64,000 bases of DNA from Nonomuraea spiralis (GCF_014648435.1 NZ_BMRC01000003.1:186001-250000); one strand, 5' to 3'; shown: positions 8,780-18,963, counted from the first letter of the stretch. The notes: a model not told the origin generated them from the letters alone. Numbers and translations are program-made.

Positions 8780-9685
8780 ATGAAGATCTGGGTTCCGTCC
8801 GAGGCGGCGGCGGATGTTCTGTCTGACCTGCCTGGCGTCGAATGCGCGGTCTACGACGGTTCGGCCATGCCGGACGGCGTCGAGGACGTGGAGGTCTGGA
8901 TCCCGCCGCTGGTCGTCGTGCCCGACGTGCCGGGCACGTTGGCGCGGATGCGCTCGTTGCGGCTGGTGCAGACCGTGACCGCGGGGGTGGAGCCGTACCG
9001 GCCGCACCTGCCCGAGGGCGTGGTGTTGTGCAACGCCCGCGGCGTGCACGACGCCGGCACCGCCGAGTGGGCGGTCGGCGCGATGATCGCGGTGCTCAGG
9101 GAGTTCCCCGGGTTCACCGACGCCCAGCGCAGGGGCGAGTGGACCTACCACCACACCGGCGTGCTCGCCGACTCCACCGTGCTCATCGTCGGCCACGGTT
9201 CCATCGGCGCGGCGGTCGAGCGGCGGTTGAGCGGCTTCGAGGTCGAGGTCGTCCGGGTGGCCAGGAGCGCGCGCGAGGGCGTCCATGCCATGGAGGAGCT
9301 GCCCGCGCTGCTGCCGGAGGCCGACGTCGTGGTCCTGCTCGTGCCCGCCACGCCCGACACGGCGGGCATGGTCGACGCCGCCTTCCTGGCCCGGATGAAG
9401 GACGGCGCCGTCCTGGTCAACGCGGCCAGGGGCGGCGTGGTCGACACCGAAGCCCTGATCGCCGAGCTGAAAACCGGTAGGCTACGCGCCGCGCTCGACG
9501 TCACCGCGCCCGAGCCGCTGCCCGAGGGCCACCCCCTCTGGAGCGCGCCGGGCGTGCTGATCACACCGCACGTCGCGGGCAGCACACCCGCGTCCGTACG
9601 GCGCACGTTGCGGCTGGTCCGCGAGCAGCTCGGGCGCTACCTGGCGGGCGAGCAGTTGATCAACGTCATTACCGACTCGTATTGA
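8780..9685 (+). CDS. D-2-hydroxyacid dehydrogenase family protein
   Basis: NAD(P)-dependent oxidoreductase of 301 residues. The nucleotide-binding core has GHGSIGAAVERRL (a GxGxxG motif with His in place of the usual Leu/Phe near the first Gly). The catalytic residues are present: Arg in NAARGGVVD, Glu in TAPEPLPEGHPL and His in TPHVAGS. The N-terminal catalytic half is short, as in the group of compact 2-hydroxyacid dehydrogenases, and the substrate cannot be told from sequence. It is transcribed alone and probably from a leaderless mRNA (-10 TAAGGT). No terminator was recognised in the 235-base gap that follows. Confidence 0.88.
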   Translation: MKIWVPSEAAADVLSDLPGVECAVYDGSAMPDGVEDVEVWIPPLVVVPDVPGTLARMRSLRLVQTVTAGVEPYRPHLPEGVVLCNARGVHDAGTAEWAVGAMIAVLREFPGFTDAQRRGEWTYHHTGVLADSTVLIVGHGSIGAAVERRLSGFEVEVVRVARSAREGVHAMEELPALLPEADVVVLLVPATPDTAGMVDAAFLARMKDGAVLVNAARGGVVDTEALIAELKTGRLRAALDVTAPEPLPEGHPLWSAPGVLITPHVAGSTPASVRRTLRLVREQLGRYLAGEQLINVITDSY

Positions 9686-9920
9686 GAGGAATCCGGAACG
9701 TGGCTGGTCCGTGACCTTTCGTGCGTACGGTGGCGTCTGCAGGGGGTTCCTGACTCGCTGTCAAGGAACTCTTGGCGGAAATTGGTCTGTGTGGTTATCA
9801 GATCGGTGACGACATCGCCGTTGTCACCACCCGCGCGTCCGCGACCGCACACACTGGCGATGTGCCCGCCGGGCTTCGGCGGTCACTGACACAGGGTTCA
9901 AGACGGGATGGGCAACGACT

Positions 9921-12536
9921 GTGATCCGCTGGCGTGATCCACGAGCGCCGCTGGCAGCCGCCTCCGCGGCCGGTGCGGTGGCGTTCGCCGCTGCGCTCCT
10001 CGCGGACGGCCCGGCCTTGCTGACCGGGGCCGTGGCGGGAGGCGTGGCGGCCCTCGTCGCCGTCGCCTCGCTGCTGGTCGTCTCGATCAGGTCGGCCGAA
10101 CACCGTTCGCTCGCGATGGGCGCGCGCTGGATGGGCGGCGGCGCCGTCGTGTGGGCGGCGGGCGTGGCCCTGCGCTCGGTCGCCACGAGCTTCGTGGTCA
10201 GCTTCGCCGACCTGTTCGTCCTGCTCGGCACCGTGATCATCGCGGGCGGCGCGCTGATCGCCGCCGACCGCAGGTTCCCGGCCAAGGTCGCTCTAAGGCA
10301 TCTCACGGACGCGTACCTGTGCGCGGCCTCGCTCTTCCTCATCGGCTGGGTGGTGGCCCTTCGCCACTACTACGAGGAGGCGGGCGACGCGCCCACCTTC
10401 GCGTTCGCCATGGTGCCGCCGATGATCGCGTTGCTGGTGACCTGCGGGGTGATCCCGTCGGTGCTCGCCAGCAGGGCGGGCTCCTGGCTGCTCGGCCTGG
10501 CCGGCGTGGGCGTGCTCGCCACCATGACCGTGGGCGGGCTGTCGGCCGCCATGGCCCGCCTGGCCGGCGACACGCCGCCGACGTGGACCGTCATGCTCGT
10601 ACCCGTCGCGCTGCTGCTGCTCGCCGCCGTGCCGTGGGGGCCGCGGGCGCGGCCGGTCGGCGGTCCCGCCGTGCGCAACGTGGTCGCGATGATGCCGCTG
10701 GCGCTCGTCGCCGTGGCCGCCTGCACGCTGCTGGCCCACCTCGCGGGCGCCCGTGCCGCGCAGCCGGTGACCGGCGTCGTGGTGGTCGCGGTCTCGGTGG
10801 TGCTGCTCCTGCTCGTACGCCTGTTCGTGCTCTCGGCCGCCTCCATCCGGCTGCGCGGCCTGGTCTCGCTGGGCGAGCGGCAACTGCGCGAACTGGCCGA
10901 GAGCACCGGCGACGTGGTGCTGCTGTGCGACTACGAGGGCGTCGTCCACGAGATCGGCCCCGGCGTCGAGGTCACCTACGGCTACCTGCCCGAAGACCTG
11001 GTCGGCGGCACGATCTTCGACTACATCCACCCCGAGGACGTCCCCGGCATCCAGGCCGCGATGCGCGCCATGACCACCGACGAGGAGGGCGCCGCGCCGG
11101 GCGCCTGCCTGATCGCCTGCCGGGTGCGCGCCGCCGACGGCACGTGGCGGCCCACCGAGTCCGTCGCCACCCGCCACATCGGCGGCGACGATCTCATGCT
11201 CGTCACCACCCGCGACGTCAGCGACGAGGAGGCCCTGCGCAACCAGGTCGCCCACCTGACCTTCCACGACGGCGTCACCGGCCTGCCCAACCGCGCCTAC
11301 TTCGAGGAACGCACCCGCGAGGTGTTGTCGGGCCGTACGTCCGGCAACGTCGCGGTCATCTTCCTCGACCTCGACGGGTTCACCTCGGTCAACGACTCCG
11401 TCGGGCACGCCAGCGGCGACTACCTGCTCGGCCAGGCCGCCCGGCGGCTGCGCGGGGCCGTACGCGCCGACGACACGCTGGCCCGGTGGGGCGGCGACGA
11501 GTTCGCCGTGCTCGTGGAGACCGGCGGCGACGCGCAGATGGCCGTGGACATGGCCGAGCGCCTGGTACGCGCGGTCTCCCAGGAGCCGTTCCGGGTGGCC
11601 GACCGCGACGTGGCGCTGACCGCGAGCGTGGGCGTGGCCTTCACCGAGGACGGCCTGCCCGCGGGCGACCTGATGCGAAACGCCGATGTGGCGATGGCGC
11701 GTTCCAAGGAGCTGGGCGGGCGGCGGGTCGAGGTGTTCGCCGCGCAGATGCACGCCGACGTGGTGCGCCGCCTGGAGCTGGCCGCCGACCTCCAGAGGGC
11801 GCTCATCGAGCAGCAGTTCGCCATCGAGTACCAGCCCGTGGTCGATCTGGCCACGTCGCGGGTGACCGCGGTGGAGGCGCTGGTGCGGTGGTGGCGCGGC
11901 TCGGTGTTCGTACCGCCCGAGCAGTTCCTCGGCCCGGCCGAGGACACCGGGCTCATCGTGCCGCTGAGCGAGTGGATCCTGCGCGAGGCGTGCCGCGAGG
12001 TGGCCGCCTGGCGGGCCTCCTCCTGGGACATCGGCCTGTCGCTCAACCTGTCGGCCCGGCAGATCACCGCCCCCCGGTTCGTCGAGACCGTCGAGGAGGC
12101 GCTGGCCGAGAGCGGCCTGCCGGCCTCCGCGCTCACCCTTGAGGTGATCGAGGAGATGCTCGTCGAGGACGCCGAGGAGACCATCAAGCGGCTGTCGGAG
12201 CTGCGCGCGCTGGGCGTACGCCTGGCGATCGACGACTTCGGCACCGGCTACGCCTCGCTGGCCTTCCTCCGCCAGCTCCCGGTCGACATGATCAAGATCG
12301 ATCCGTCGTTCGTGTCCGGGCTGGGCAAGGACGACACGCTGACGTTGCTCACCCGGACGATCGTGCGTCTCGGCCACGACCTCGGTCTCATCGTGGTGGC
12401 CGAGGGCATCGAGCGGCCCGAGCAGCTCGAACTGCTGCGGGAAATGGGCTGCACCAGGGGGCAGGGATTCCTGGTGGCCCGGCCGATGGCGGCCCGCGGA
12501 GTGGACACCCTGATGCGTACGAGTCTCACTGTTTGA
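9921..12536 (+). CDS. Membrane PAS-GGDEF-EAL cyclic-di-GMP enzyme
   Basis: Product of 871 residues. The N-terminal third has about eight hydrophobic segments (residues 10-300) and resembles membrane sensor modules of actinomycete c-di-GMP enzymes. A PAS domain follows (about 325-430, LAESTGDVVLLCDYEGVV), then GGDEF (intact, WGGDEF near residue 523) and EAL (EAL present; also NLSARQ, IDDFGTGYASL, IKIDPSF and AEGIE). Both catalytic motifs are intact, so it may make and break c-di-GMP. In actinomycetes this messenger controls development through BldD. Start is GTG 9921, since the upstream ATG frame at 9908 closes after nine codons. It ends inside the inverted repeat before ilvB. Confidence 0.9.
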   Translation: MIRWRDPRAPLAAASAAGAVAFAAALLADGPALLTGAVAGGVAALVAVASLLVVSIRSAEHRSLAMGARWMGGGAVVWAAGVALRSVATSFVVSFADLFVLLGTVIIAGGALIAADRRFPAKVALRHLTDAYLCAASLFLIGWVVALRHYYEEAGDAPTFAFAMVPPMIALLVTCGVIPSVLASRAGSWLLGLAGVGVLATMTVGGLSAAMARLAGDTPPTWTVMLVPVALLLLAAVPWGPRARPVGGPAVRNVVAMMPLALVAVAACTLLAHLAGARAAQPVTGVVVVAVSVVLLLLVRLFVLSAASIRLRGLVSLGERQLRELAESTGDVVLLCDYEGVVHEIGPGVEVTYGYLPEDLVGGTIFDYIHPEDVPGIQAAMRAMTTDEEGAAPGACLIACRVRAADGTWRPTESVATRHIGGDDLMLVTTRDVSDEEALRNQVAHLTFHDGVTGLPNRAYFEERTREVLSGRTSGNVAVIFLDLDGFTSVNDSVGHASGDYLLGQAARRLRGAVRADDTLARWGGDEFAVLVETGGDAQMAVDMAERLVRAVSQEPFRVADRDVALTASVGVAFTEDGLPAGDLMRNADVAMARSKELGGRRVEVFAAQMHADVVRRLELAADLQRALIEQQFAIEYQPVVDLATSRVTAVEALVRWWRGSVFVPPEQFLGPAEDTGLIVPLSEWILREACREVAAWRASSWDIGLSLNLSARQITAPRFVETVEEALAESGLPASALTLEVIEEMLVEDAEETIKRLSELRALGVRLAIDDFGTGYASLAFLRQLPVDMIKIDPSFVSGLGKDDTLTLLTRTIVRLGHDLGLIVVAEGIERPEQLELLREMGCTRGQGFLVARPMAARGVDTLMRTSLTV

Positions 12537-12543
12537 GACTCGT
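12519..12543. promoter_or_regulatory. Perfect inverted repeat ending the GGDEF gene and preceding the ilvB promoter
   Basis: ACGAGTCTCA and TGAGACTCGT form a perfect 10-base inverted repeat with a five-base loop; the GGDEF-EAL stop codon lies in the right arm. It ends 11 bases before the ilvB -35 box. There is no T-run, so it could be a weak terminator, but the GTCTC/GAGAC core recurs upstream of serA and ilvE, which favours an operator. Confidence 0.5.
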
Positions 12544-12554
12544 GTCCCGCCAAG

Positions 12555-12592
12555 TTGACACCGGGGCGTTCTGAGCGGCTATGGTGTAAGCC
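12555..12592 (+). promoter_or_regulatory. ilvBNC promoter
   Basis: A consensus -35 box TTGACA (12555-12560) and -10 box TATGGT (12580-12585) are separated by 19 bases. The predicted transcription start is at about 12592-12593, that is on the ATG of the leader peptide, so the leader would be read from a leaderless RNA. Confidence 0.7.
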
Positions 12593-12643
12593 ATGCTTCG
12601 CAGTGAGATTCTCGTAGTACTTCGCCGGCGCGCAGGCCGATAG
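12593..12643 (+). CDS. ilvB leader peptide (attenuator uORF)
   Basis: A 16-codon ORF, MLRSEILVVLRRRAGR, with five consecutive branched-chain codons (Ile-Leu-Val-Val-Leu, 12608-12622) just before overlapping RNA hairpins and a terminator. Such a leader lets the ribosome report charged tRNA-Ile/Leu/Val: when these are scarce it stalls, and the terminator upstream of ilvB is not formed. Attenuation of ilv and leu genes by leader peptides is established in bacteria and has been predicted in actinobacteria. It probably has no function as a protein. Confidence 0.8.
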   Translation: MLRSEILVVLRRRAGR

Positions 12644-12706
12644 CGAAGCACTACGACCTGCGCGCCGCCCCAGATCCACCTCCGCCGGTGGGAAGGGGCA
12701 TTTTTT
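12613..12706 (+). promoter_or_regulatory. ilvB attenuator with rho-independent terminator
   Basis: Two hairpins are mutually exclusive: CGTAGTACTTCGC (12613-12625) with 12643-12655 (12 of 13 pairs), and CGGCGCGCAGG (12626-12636) with 12657-12667 (perfect). The terminator follows: CCCC plus CCACC (12668-12680) pair with GGTGG plus GGGG (12687-12698), then TTTTTT at 12701-12706. The Ile-Leu-Val-Val-Leu codons lie over the first arm, so ribosome position decides which stems form. The exact antiterminator pairing is inferred. Confidence 0.75.
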
Positions 12707-12743
12707 ATGTCCTTAAGTGAGTAGCCACGCAAGGAACGAGCCG

Positions 12744-14475
12744 ATGACCGAACGGATGACAGGTGCACAGGCCCTGGTGAGGGCGCTGGAGCACGTGGGA
12801 GTCGACACCGTGTTCGGGATCCCGGGCGGCGCGATTCTGCCCGCCTACGATCCCCTCTACGACTCGACCAAGGTCCGGCACGTGCTTGTACGGCACGAGC
12901 AGGGCGCCGGCCACGCGGCCGAGGGGTACGCGCAGGCCACCGGCAAGGTCGGGGTCTGCATGGCCACCAGCGGCCCCGGGGCCACCAACCTGGTGACGCC
13001 GATCGCCGACGCCTTCATGGACTCGGTGCCGATCGTCGCGATCACCGGCCAGGTGGCCGCGCCGATGATCGGCACGGACGCCTTCCAGGAAGCCGACATC
13101 TCCGGCATCACCATGCCGATCACCAAGCACAACTTCCTGATCACCGACCCGGCGGAGATCCCCCGGACGATCATGGAAGCGTTCCACATCGCCTCGACCG
13201 GCCGTCCCGGCCCGGTGCTGGTGGACATCTCCAAGGACGCGCTGCAGGCCCAGACCACCTTCTCCTGGCCGCCCGTCATGCAGCTCCCGGGCTACCGCCC
13301 GGTCACCAGGCCCCACTCCAAGCAGATCCGTGAGGCCGCCAAGCTGATCGCCGAGGCCCGCCGGCCCGTCCTGTACGTCGGCGGCGGCGTGCACAAGGCC
13401 GGCGCTGCGGCCGAGCTGCTGCAGCTCGCCGAGCTGACCGCCATCCCGGTCGTCACCACCCTGATGGCCCGTGGCACGTTCCCCGACAGCCACCCCCAGC
13501 ACATGGGCATGCCGGGCATGCACGGTAGCGTCTCGGCCGTGGGCGCGCTGCAGAAATCCGATCTGATCATCGGGTTGGGCGTGCGCTTCGACGACCGGGT
13601 GACCGGCGACCTGTCGTCGTTCGCGCCGGGGGCCAAGATCGTCCACGCCGACATCGACCCCGCCGAGATCTCCAAGAACCGGCACGCCGACGTGCCCATC
13701 GTGGGCGACTGCAAGGAGGTCATCAACGACCTCGTCGGCGCGATCCAGGCCTCGGGCCAGAAGGGCGACTACGCCGACTGGTGGACCACCCTGAACGGGT
13801 ACAAGGAGACCTACCCGCTCGGCTACGAGACCTTCGAGGACGGCACGCTGGCTCCCCAGTACGTCATGGAGCGGCTGAGCGCCATCGCCGGTCCCGACGC
13901 GTACTACGTGTCCGGGGTCGGGCAGCACCAGATGTGGGCCGCGCAGTTCATCGACTACGAGAACCCGGGGACGTTCATCAACTCCGGCGGCCTCGGCACG
14001 ATGGGCTTCGCCGTCCCGGCCGCCATGGGCGCGAAGATGGGCCGGCCGGACGCCACAGTTTGGGCCATCGACGGCGACGGCTGCTTCCAGATGACCAACC
14101 AGGAGCTGGCCACCTGCGCGCTGGAGGGCGTGCCGGTCAAGATCGCCGTCATCAACAACGGCAACCTCGGCATGGTCCGCCAGTGGCAGACGCTCTTCTA
14201 CGAGGAGCGTTACTCCAACACCAATCTGCAGACGGCGCGTCGCATCCCGGACTTCGTCAAGCTGGCGGAGGCCTATGGTTGTGTGGGCCTGAGGTGTGAG
14301 CGCGCCGAGGACGTCGACGCGACCATCAAGAAGGCCATGGAGATCAACGACGTGCCGGTCGTGATCGACTTCGTCGTCCACCAGGACGCCATGGTCTGGC
14401 CCATGGTCGCGGCAGGCACGAGCAACGACGACATCAAGATCGCCCGTGACATGGCGCCGAAGTGGGAGAACGAGG

Positions 14476-14483
<8 letters not shown>
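12744..14483 (+). CDS. ilvB: Acetolactate synthase large subunit
   Basis: Thiamine-diphosphate enzyme that joins two pyruvates (or pyruvate and 2-oxobutyrate), the first common step to valine, leucine and isoleucine. The 579-residue product has the catalytic Glu in [22 protein letters not shown], the FAD-contact region and the ThDP motif [12 protein letters not shown] to [12 protein letters not shown]. The start is ATG 12744, eight bases after AAGGA; an in-frame GTG at 12717 lies too near the terminator and lacks a ribosome site. It is first in ilvB-ilvN-ilvC and overlaps ilvN by eight bases. It is controlled by the upstream attenuator. Confidence 0.98.
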
Positions 14484-16007
<1,524 letters not shown>

Positions 16008-16015
16008 CCCGCTCG

Positions 16016-16062
16016 GCCGTACGCCGTCCGTCCCGTCACCGGGCGGGCGGCGTACGGCTTTT
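16016..16062 (+). terminator. ilvBNC rho-independent terminator
   Basis: A long stem pairs GCCGTACGCCG with CGGCGTACGGC, extended by CCCG/CGGG around a short TCAC loop, and is followed by TTTT. This is among the clearest terminators in the window. Confidence 0.85.
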
Positions 16063-16108
16063 GCGGCTTTTACCGGGTTTTCGACAGGTCAGATGGCATG
16101 ATGCCGGG

Positions 16109-16723
16109 ATGCCTTTCGATCACAACGATCACTACCATCGGGCGATGGTCCGGCTCGTGCCGAGCGGGGCCCGTACGGCGCTCGACGTCGGCTGCGGCAC
16201 CGGCCGCTTCGCGCGGCGGCTCGCGGCCCGCGGGATCGAGGTCGACGCGGTGGACCCGTCGCCGGAGGTGATCGAGGCCGCCGGATCGCCGCCGCCGGTG
16301 GACGGCGTGCGGTTCGTCTGCGCCGACGCCACCCGCATGGACCTGCCCGAGCGGCACTACGACTACATCTCCTGCCTGGCCAGCCTGCATCACATGCCGT
16401 TCGGGACGGTGTCGGCGTTCCGGGACGCGCTGGCGCCGGGCGGTGTGCTGGCCGTACTCGGGTGTTACGCCGAGCGGACGGCTTCCGACTTCGCCTGGAG
16501 CCTGGCCGCCGTGCCGGCCAACGCGGGCGCGCGGCTGGCCGTGGCGGCGCGGGAGCGGGCCACGGGGCGGCGGGCGGGGGCCGTACGGGCGCCCGTACGG
16601 CCGCCTGAGACGTCCCTGGCGGACGTACGGCGGGAGGCGGCGGCGCTGCTGCCCGGCTTCAAGCTGCGCAGGCTGCTCTTCTGGCGCTATCTGCTGGTCT
16701 ACCGCAAGGACGAGCACGCCTGA
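16109..16723 (+). CDS. Class I SAM-dependent methyltransferase
   Basis: Small methyltransferase of about 204 residues. The SAM-binding motif I is LDVGCGTGRFARRL, the acidic end of strand beta-2 is VDAVDPSPEV, and motif IV is YDYISCLASLHHM. The rest is a typical methyltransferase lid with no substrate clue. ATG 16109 fits because CATGAT (16097-16102) would be a -10 box for a leaderless mRNA; an upstream TTG (16061) would start in the terminator of ilvC. The stop codon lies within the first unit of a tandem repeat. Its role is unknown. Confidence 0.8.
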   Translation: MPFDHNDHYHRAMVRLVPSGARTALDVGCGTGRFARRLAARGIEVDAVDPSPEVIEAAGSPPPVDGVRFVCADATRMDLPERHYDYISCLASLHHMPFGTVSAFRDALAPGGVLAVLGCYAERTASDFAWSLAAVPANAGARLAVAARERATGRRAGAVRAPVRPPETSLADVRREAAALLPGFKLRRLLFWRYLLVYRKDEHA

Positions 16724-16819
16724 GCCTGACGGCCGCGCCTGAGCCCGGGACGGGAACGCCTGAGCGCGACACGGGCACGCGTGAGCGCCGACAGGGCGCG
16801 TCTGAGCCCGGACGGGGTC
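16717..16819. repeat. Five degenerate 21-base tandem repeats between convergent genes
   Basis: Units begin at 16717, 16736, 16757, 16778 and 16799, each close to CGCCTGAGCSCGACACGGGMA (first unit 19 bases, others 21). They fill the whole gap between the methyltransferase and the DUF1275 gene. Each carries TGAGC, and the first provides the methyltransferase stop. Confidence 0.75.
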
Positions 16820-17489
16820 AGCGGGGCCTTCTGGGGCCTCTCGCGGACAGGGGCCAGGCGGCGATGGCGGCGGCCACCATGACCGGGGCGGCGAACGGCG
16901 CGACGGCGGCGTGCAGGCACAGCGCCGCGGCCCCGACGACTGCGCCCGCGGTCACCGACACCACCACGGCCAGCGGGCGCAGCACGCCCGAGTGCGGGCC
17001 GACCATCCGGCCGGCCAGGCTGGTCAGCGTGCCCGTGACGTAGGTGGTGGACAGGCCGGGGCCGCCCGCCCAGCGCGTGACCGCGCTCTGCAGGCCCATC
17101 GCCGTACCCGAGGCCGCGATCAGCGCGGGGCCGGGCAGCGCGCGCGCCGTCCAGCCGGCCGCCACCACCAGCAGCAGCGCCAGCTCGGCGAGCAGCACGG
17201 CCAGCGGGCGCGCCGGCACGCCGGGCTCCCGGGACGAGGGGACGTCCCGCCCCGGCGGGGCGCGTCCGAGCAGGGTGAAGCCGAGCGCGAGGCCCAGGCA
17301 GAACGCGGCCAGCGAGACGCCCGAGCGGATGATGTGCGAGGTGTCGCCGGTGCCGAGGGCCAGGCCGAGGAGCACCAGGTTGCCGCTCATGTTCGCGGTG
17401 AACACCTGGCCGAGCGCGAGGAAGCTCAGCGCGTCGACGGCTCCTGCCGCGAGCGCCAGAGCCACCATCGAGAACGGTCCGAAACGCAT
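16818..17489 (-). CDS. DUF1275 (YoaK-like) membrane protein
   Basis: Product of 223 residues with six or seven hydrophobic segments. The N-terminal family signature is present: GAVDALSFLALGQVFTANMSGNLVLLGLALG, then a loop and SAVTRWAGGPGLSTTYVTGTL. Family proteins are widespread integral membrane proteins of unknown function. The ATG (17489) follows GGAGAG. Divergent from map across 158 bases that contain a palindromic operator-like site, so the two genes might share regulation. Confidence 0.82.
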   Translation of the reverse strand: MRFGPFSMVALALAAGAVDALSFLALGQVFTANMSGNLVLLGLALGTGDTSHIIRSGVSLAAFCLGLALGFTLLGRAPPGRDVPSSREPGVPARPLAVLLAELALLLVVAAGWTARALPGPALIAASGTAMGLQSAVTRWAGGPGLSTTYVTGTLTSLAGRMVGPHSGVLRPLAVVVSVTAGAVVGAAALCLHAAVAPFAAPVMVAAAIAAWPLSARGPRRPR

Positions 17490-17600
17490 ACTCTCCGCAC
17501 CTTATCGGTCACTCTGGGCGACCGTGCATCGGGTCGGCCCCAGGACGCCCCTCGCCGTCCCGGCCGTCGGTGCGGGAGTGTCGATGCCCCGGAGAAGCGT

Positions 17601-17624
17601 GATAATAATACCGGTATAGTTATC
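17601..17624. promoter_or_regulatory. AT-rich palindromic operator before map
   Basis: Twenty of 24 bases are palindromic: GATAA, a perfect ATACCGGTAT core (17608-17617), and TTATC. The site is strikingly AT-rich against its surroundings. It includes TATAGT (17614-17619), a possible -10 box for map, so a repressor bound here would block the promoter. The cognate regulator is not in the window as far as I can tell. Confidence 0.6.
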
Positions 17625-17647
17625 GCTCCAAGGGCTGGGAGGCCACT

Positions 17648-18415
17648 GTGATCATGCTCAAGAGCGCCGGCGAGATCGACGCCATGCGGGAGGCGGGCCG
17701 GGTCGTGGCCGCCGTCCACGCCGCGGTCAGGGAACGGGCCGCCGTCGGGGTGTCGCTGCTGAAACTCGACGAGGTGGCCCGCGAGGTCATGGAGGAGGCG
17801 GGTGCCGGGTCGTCGTTCTTCGGCTACCACCCGTCGTTCGGGGCGATGCCGTACCCGGGGGTGGTGTGCACGTCCGTGAACGGGGTCATGCTGCACGGGC
17901 TGCCCACGCCGTACCGGCTGCGGGACGGTGACCTGCTGAGCGTGGACTTCGGGGCCCACGTGGACGGCTGGCACGCCGACGGCGCGGTGAGCTTCACCGT
18001 CGGCCACGCGCGTCCCGAGGACCTGAAGCTCATCCGGGTGGCGGAGGAGACGCTGGCGGCCGGCATCGCGGCGGCCGTGCCGGGCGGCCGGATGGGCGAC
18101 ATCGGCCACGCCATGTCCCTGGTCGGACGCGGCGCCGGCTACGGGATGCAGAACGACTTCGGCGGCCACGGCATCGGCCGGGCCATGCACGAGTCGCCGT
18201 TCGTGCCCAACGAGGCGCGCCCGGGACGCGGGCTGCGGCTGCGCCCCGGCCTCGTGATCGCGATCGAGCCGAGCCTGATGGCGGGCGGCGGCGACGACTA
18301 CGAGATGGCCGAGGACGGCTGGTCGGTGTGCTCCGCCGACGGCAGCAGGAGCGCTCACGTCGAGCACACGGTGGCCATCACCGCCGACGGTCCGGTGCTT
18401 CTCACGGTGCCCTGA
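17648..18415 (+). CDS. map: Type I methionine aminopeptidase
   Basis: Removes the N-terminal methionine from new proteins. The 255-residue product has the pita-bread fold motifs: HGLPTPYRLRDGDLLSVDFGA (first metal Asp), GGHGIGRAMHESPFV (metal and catalytic His), IAIEPSL (metal Glu), and a final HVEHTVAI with the last Glu. GGGAGG lies five bases before GTG 17648 and 11 before ATG 17654, so either may be used. Actinomycetes usually have more than one map; this stand-alone copy, not linked to secY/adk, is probably an accessory one. Confidence 0.93.
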   Translation: MIMLKSAGEIDAMREAGRVVAAVHAAVRERAAVGVSLLKLDEVAREVMEEAGAGSSFFGYHPSFGAMPYPGVVCTSVNGVMLHGLPTPYRLRDGDLLSVDFGAHVDGWHADGAVSFTVGHARPEDLKLIRVAEETLAAGIAAAVPGGRMGDIGHAMSLVGRGAGYGMQNDFGGHGIGRAMHESPFVPNEARPGRGLRLRPGLVIAIEPSLMAGGGDDYEMAEDGWSVCSADGSRSAHVEHTVAITADGPVLLTVP

Positions 18416-18630
18416 GACGGCCGGTTCCGCGAAAGGTAACGGCCGGGCCGGTTATTCCTCTGCCGCGTACACCGATCGGTCAAGAAGGTCGGCCTGTGTC
18501 ATCCCTTCCCCCATGCGGCGTATTTTCGCAGGTAAAGACAGAAATGCTGGCGTTTGTTGAAAGAGGGGCTAGGGCAAATCTCCTCCCGATAGCTACGGAG
18601 AGTAGTCGATAGGTATCAAGGAGATTCGAT

Positions 18631-18900
18631 ATGTTCAGACAAGGGCTCATCCTGGCCGGGCTCGTCGGCGGGATGGTCATGGTCGGCGGCTCCGCTCTAG
18701 CGGCGACCCCTCACACGGCCTTCGTCCCTCAGACCGACGAGGACCCGGGTCGGGTTCTCTTCGTCTGCGGTGACGAGAACATCTTCGCCCGTGGCGAGGT
18801 CGACAACAGCACCAGCGGTGTGCTCGTCCTCGAGACCGGCGACATCCTGAGCCAGATCCTCGGGATCAAGAGCAAAGACACGAAGTGCGCGATCAGCTGA
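18631..18900 (+). CDS. Small secreted protein, unknown function
   Basis: An 89-residue product with a clean signal peptide (MFRQGLILAGLVGGMVMVGGSALA, cleavage probably after ALA). The mature part of about 60 residues is acidic and has two cysteines (VCGDEN and TKCAIS), which could form one disulfide. No chaplin, rodlin or bacteriocin motif is seen. AAGGAG lies eight bases upstream of the ATG, so the gene should be translated. It is monocistronic, with its own terminator. The upstream 215 bases hold short repeats (CGATAG twice) but no promoter I could define with confidence. Confidence 0.7.
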   Translation: MFRQGLILAGLVGGMVMVGGSALAATPHTAFVPQTDEDPGRVLFVCGDENIFARGEVDNSTSGVLVLETGDILSQILGIKSKDTKCAIS

Positions 18901-18930
18901 CGTCATTCCTCAGCGCTGAACAGCGTGACT

Positions 18931-18963
18931 AAGGGGCCTGCCCGTTGGGGTGGGCCCCTTTGT
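18931..18963 (+). terminator. Terminator of the small secreted protein gene
   Basis: AAGGGGCC pairs with GGCCCCTT around a GC-rich loop, followed by TTTG. It lies 30 bases after the stop codon. Confidence 0.75.

Noticed and set aside
9686..9920. BldD box upstream of the GGDEF-EAL gene
   Set aside because: GGTGAC and GTCACC repeats occur, but the spacing (12 bases) and order do not match the BldD consensus.
12707..12724. Mini ORF (five codons) right after the ilvB terminator T-run
   Set aside because: It overlaps the terminator U-tract, has no enriched codons and no ribosome site; the 16-codon leader explains the region better.
12717..12743. GTG 12717 as ilvB start
   Set aside because: It lies within 11 bases of the terminator T-run and lacks a ribosome site, while ATG 12744 has AAGGA eight bases upstream.
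16061..16108. TTG 16061 as methyltransferase start
   Set aside because: It sits in the ilvC terminator U-tract; CATGAT and ATG 16109 make a coherent promoter/start.
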